A stretch of 46,265 bases of DNA from Bacteroidota bacterium (lineage in GTDB: Bacteria > Bacteroidota > Bacteroidia > Flavobacteriales_F > PHOS-HE28). Below, piece by piece: positions 43,864 to 46,265 of this stretch. Below the pieces are notes generated by a model, which had not been told where the DNA came from, searched no databases, and worked only from the letters and a program-made list of their open reading frames with translations. The stretch spans positions 1-46,265 of the forward strand of contig JACTMO010000019.1 in assembly GCA_014584605.1 (NCBI GenBank), written 5' to 3'. The first letter of the stretch is position 1. Each line of letters begins with the position of its first letter. The translations under genes were made by a program, and so were the position numbers.

Positions 43864-45429
43864 TCATCGCTTCTCCAGCTCCAGCACCACGGCCACGGCG
43901 TTGCGGTCCGCCGGCCCTTGGGCGCCGATCGTCTCCCCGTCCGTGAAGCGCACGCCGGTGCTCAGTTCGTTCCCCAGCACCTCTTGCAGCTTCGCCGCCA
44001 ACCCTTGCGCCGCACTGGCCTTCAGCTGGTCGTTCAGCTTGTTGTAGTCGATCGGCTGGTTGTACACCACCACGGCCATCACGTCCACGGTGCCCACCGC
44101 ATCGGCCTCCAGGCTGTGGTCGCTGGGGAAGAGCCGCGTACCGGTGATGCCGCAGTAGGGCGAATGTTTGGGAGTGTACGGGAACAGCACGTAGGTGCTG
44201 CCGTCGGTCTCCTCGCCGAAGAGGTAGGTGTAGCACTCGGTGTTGTTGGTCACCTCCACCTTGAAGCGGGTGCCCTTGGCGATGGGGCTCACCGTGCGGA
44301 ACACGTTGCCGCCGGTGTTGCGCAGCGGGATGTTGGCCTGGTCGGCATTGTTCACAAAGCCGAAGCGCACATCGAAGCTGGAGGGCTTCACATCCACGCC
44401 CTCCCCTTGCGGGTACACGGCATACGCCTCCTTGCCGAAGTGGTCGAACACGGGGTAGGGCACCCAGGCCATGCCGTTGCGTCCCCACTCAGGGCCCCAG
44501 CTGTTCATGATCAGGAAGCCTCCGGTATCGCCGAACTTGTAATCGTCATAGCCCACCACGCACATGGCATGCCCGCCGAAGCCGGCCTGGGCATAGTCCC
44601 GCTCGGTGGGCAGCCAGGCCTCCTGACCTTCCATCGCCTGCATGAAGCTGCCGCCGACCATCATGCCGATCACGATGGGGGAGCCCTGGGCGAGGTGCTG
44701 CTTCATGGCCAGCATGTCGGTGCGCTGTTCGTCGGCACCGAGGGTGAGGCGCTGAAAGCCCTTGATGCGGTACTGCCGGGCCTGCTGGCGCTCCTGGTCG
44801 TTCGGCTGCTTGCTGCAGCTCTGGTCGGTGTAGGCGAAGCGGCTGAAGGGCAGTACTCCGCCGTCCAGCATGTTCTCCATGGCGCGGTAGATGTAGCTGC
44901 CCTGGCAGTCGCTGTAGCCGATCTTGATCTGGTTGTAGAGGTAGCTGGGGCTGAAGGCCTCGGCCGTGGTGGGCGTGGCGCCGCTGGCCTTGGCCTGCAC
45001 GATGGTGCGGGCGGCGTACGCGCTGGCCCAGGCCACGCAGCTGCCTTGCTGGCCTTGGTTGAGGCGTGGCGGACAGAAACGCTCCAGCGTCACCCGCTCG
45101 GGCAGCGGGTTCTTCACGTTGTCGGCCAGGGGTTCGTACACCTCGGCCTGGTCGTACAGCTTGGGATCGAAGTTGGCGCCCGTGGCGAACGCGGCCAGTT
45201 GGCCGAGCATGTCGCCACCGCCACCACCGGAGCAGCTCTTCATGCCCCCCAGGAAGTAGAAAAGGCCGAAGCCGACCAGGGCCACGATCATGAGCTTGGG
45301 GTTCTTCATCAGCAGCCCGATGAGCATGGGCAGCAGGGAGCCCATGCCGCCGCCACCGCCGCCGCGACGGGGAGGGGTGGGGGCGTTGTGCCGCGGTTGC
45401 GGGTCGTCGGGGGTCATCCGGATGGGCAT
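43864..45429 (-). CDS. Membrane-anchored C1-family (papain-like) cysteine protease
   Basis: A 521-aa protein. It opens with a Pro/Arg/Gly-rich segment, then a membrane helix at about 46-61 (LMIVALVGFGLFYFL). The C1A peptidase domain has catalytic Cys131 in NQGQQGSCVAWASAYA, His287 in FGGHAMCVVGYDDY and Asn309 in FLIMNSWGPEWG, so the triad is complete. A preceding prodomain is short. The last about 170 residues form a separate beta-rich domain (FDVRFGFVNNADQANIPLRNTGG, TRFKVEVTNNTECYTYLFGEE) like domains in other Bacteroidota C1 peptidases. The orientation (soluble part outside) is likely. The start could be MPIRM or the inner MTPDD. Substrate is unknown. Confidence 0.88.
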   Translation of the reverse strand: MPIRMTPDDPQPRHNAPTPPRRGGGGGGMGSLLPMLIGLLMKNPKLMIVALVGFGLFYFLGGMKSCSGGGGGDMLGQLAAFATGANFDPKLYDQAEVYEPLADNVKNPLPERVTLERFCPPRLNQGQQGSCVAWASAYAARTIVQAKASGATPTTAEAFSPSYLYNQIKIGYSDCQGSYIYRAMENMLDGGVLPFSRFAYTDQSCSKQPNDQERQQARQYRIKGFQRLTLGADEQRTDMLAMKQHLAQGSPIVIGMMVGGSFMQAMEGQEAWLPTERDYAQAGFGGHAMCVVGYDDYKFGDTGGFLIMNSWGPEWGRNGMAWVPYPVFDHFGKEAYAVYPQGEGVDVKPSSFDVRFGFVNNADQANIPLRNTGGNVFRTVSPIAKGTRFKVEVTNNTECYTYLFGEETDGSTYVLFPYTPKHSPYCGITGTRLFPSDHSLEADAVGTVDVMAVVVYNQPIDYNKLNDQLKASAAQGLAAKLQEVLGNELSTGVRFTDGETIGAQGPADRNAVAVVLELEKR

Positions 45430-45520
45430 GGCGGAAGGGGTTTACGCGGTGGGGCGGGCACCGGTGTGAGGTCGTGGTCGATCAGGTCGCAGGTGCTAAA
45501 AATGGCGAAAATGCCAAGCC

Positions 45521-45869
45521 ATGCTGCGCCCGCTCGTTCTCCCCCTCGTCGCGTTCTTCATGGTCGGCATGCTGCCCCTGCGGGCCGGAACAGGCACCAT
45601 TGGCTCGGACGTGCTGGCCGTGGTGAAGTTGGAGGGCCTGCAGGCCGATGCGGCCGCGAAGCTCGCCGCGTTGGTGGGGCGTGAGAAGGGTGTGGGCATC
45701 GCGTACACCTGCCTGTGGGCGGGGGGGCTTCCTCCACCTCGAAGATGCATCGCTGGCCGAACGGGCCGACGTCATCACCTACCTGCGCAGGCTCCTGGGC
45801 CAGGCCGGCATCAGCGGGGCCGAGTTCCTCGATGTGCACCTGGCCCTGCGGGGACCGGGCAAGTGCTGA
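45521..45869 (+). pseudogene. Small secreted protein gene, frameshifted at a G7 run
   Basis: Two overlapping frames together encode a 115-aa protein if one G is removed from the G7 run at 45721-45727: ...IAYTCLWAG joins GFLHLEDAS.... The joined protein has a signal peptide (MLRPLVLPLVAFFMVGMLPLRA) and a beta-alpha-beta-beta-alpha-beta pattern (VLAVVKLEGL, DAAAKLAALVGRE, VGIAYTCLWAGGFLHLED, RADVITYLRRLLGQAGI, AEFLDVHLAL) with C-terminal GPGKC. I recall similar small secreted proteins in Flavobacteriales with the same TCxWxG and ERADV landmarks, function unknown. The one-base change may be an assembly error in the homopolymer, or a real mutation or phase-variation tract. Confidence 0.65.
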
Positions 45870-45893
45870 GGCCGTGCCTCACTGATTCACCAT

Positions 45894-46031
45894 TCATGCA
45901 CGCGCCTGCCTGTCGAACATCGCCTTCGAACGAGGCAGCAGATCGTTCTGCTCGTTCAACCGCCGCAGCCGCTCCCGCACATCGAAAGGGCACATGACGT
46001 AGCGCGGCTTCATTCGGCCGAGGAGGTCCAT
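45894..46031 (-). CDS. Possible 45-aa small protein
   Basis: A minus-strand frame from an ATG at 46031 to a TGA at 45894 encodes MDLLGRMKPRYVMCPFDVR followed by ERLRRLNEQNDLLPRSKAMF and DRQARA. It has a bacterial-looking helix-rich, charged composition, unlike the other frames here, but no known motif and no clear upstream signal. It may be a real small gene or the 3' end of a degraded one. Low confidence. Confidence 0.25.
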   Translation of the reverse strand: MDLLGRMKPRYVMCPFDVRERLRRLNEQNDLLPRSKAMFDRQARA

Positions 46032-46167
46032 TGCTCCACGGACCCGGACCTATCAAGAGGACATCGAGAGTCCCGGTACACGAGGAACTGCACGCGGTGC
46101 AGAAGCCTGAAGGTGCCTATTGGAAACGGCAACAGATCACGAATGGCGTATTCGGCTGTTGATTTTA

Positions 46168-46265
46168 GGGCACCTCTAATAACCTGTGAGCAACTTTCGG
46201 CTTCGGGATCTTGACAGATCAGAGCGGGGCGGATCTCTTTGGAGGCATGAAGCACCAACCGCATA
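46168..46265 (+). mobile_element. Possible left end of an insertion sequence
   Basis: GGGCACCTCTAATAACC at 46168-46184 resembles, from memory, the terminal inverted repeats of some IS5-family elements. About 60 nt inside is GGAGG, a strong Shine-Dalgarno motif that genes in this window lack, then ATG AAG CAC CAA CCG (46247 on), a plausible transposase start cut by the window edge. DNA here is also less GC-rich than the genes to the left. The other end is outside the window, so this is a suggestion only. Confidence 0.3.

Noticed and set aside
43864..45429. Defence or toxin system built around the C1 protease
   Set aside because: No adjacent nuclease, NTPase, inhibitor or sensor genes; the neighbours are secreted surface proteins and a frameshifted small gene.

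Overview
The window is a high-GC, gene-dense chromosomal segment. It looks like a member of the Bacteroidota, most likely the Flavobacteriales (uncultured GC-rich wastewater or freshwater lineages come to mind). Evidence: a gldF-gldG pair for gliding or type IX secretion (T9SS), a GldI-like FKBP lipoprotein, a serine hydrolase with a T9SS-type C-terminal sorting domain, a surface protein with a flavobacterial-style C-terminal module, the near absence of Shine-Dalgarno sequences, and repeated copies of the Bacteroidota -7 promoter element (TAnnTTTG and close variants). No tRNA, rRNA or CRISPR array was seen.

Layout. 0.4-4.1 kb: a two-component pair on the minus strand (NarL-type regulator; membrane kinase with a periplasmic propeller). 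4.4-10 kb: housekeeping genes ffh, folD, ribH, a TPR membrane protein, recF, a DUF721/DciA-like gene and ndk. 10.1-15.6 kb: a plus-strand run of envelope genes (lipoprotein, secreted protein, nrnA, two FKBP lipoproteins, outer-membrane barrel). 15.6-18.3 kb, minus strand: rsmI-like methylase, low-MW phosphatase, dnaA. 18.7-22.5 kb: thioesterase, YigZ family, EamA transporter, ribD, prmC. 22.5-26.7 kb: ligA, DUF6913-like, dapA, exonuclease. 26.7-29.8 kb: T9SS serine hydrolase, cytochrome, rhomboid, META lipoprotein. 29.8-36.7 kb, minus strand: dnaN, DUF4340, gldG, gldF, TPR, monooxygenase-like, SAM hydrolase. 36.8-38.7 kb: phoH and purC. 38.8-46.3 kb is accessory: heme protein, tandem-repeat surface protein, SUMF1-fold secreted protein, a decayed copy of a C-terminal module, a membrane-anchored papain-like protease, a frameshifted small gene and, at the right edge, a possible insertion-sequence end.

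How the genes work together. DNA replication and its control are heavily represented (dnaA, dnaN, recF, DUF721, ligA, DEDDh exonuclease), though spread over about 20 kb. Riboflavin synthesis (ribD, ribH), one-carbon, purine and lysine synthesis (folD, purC, dapA) and nucleotide recycling (ndk, nrnA) sit in short operons joined by ATGA stop/start overlaps. The envelope genes fit a gliding or T9SS lifestyle.

Most notable observations. (1) A -7-like octamer, [T/G]A[T/C]CTT[T/C]G or a variant, lies only 4-12 nt upstream of many start codons. Transcripts would then begin at or beside the start codon, implying widespread leaderless mRNA. (2) A two-repeat, dockerin-like C-terminal module is present in a surface protein, and a 108-nt, about 92% identical copy decays 4.1 kb away. 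(3) Two DnaA-box-like 9-mers lie just upstream of the dnaN promoter. I did not find one self-contained novel defence or metabolic system.
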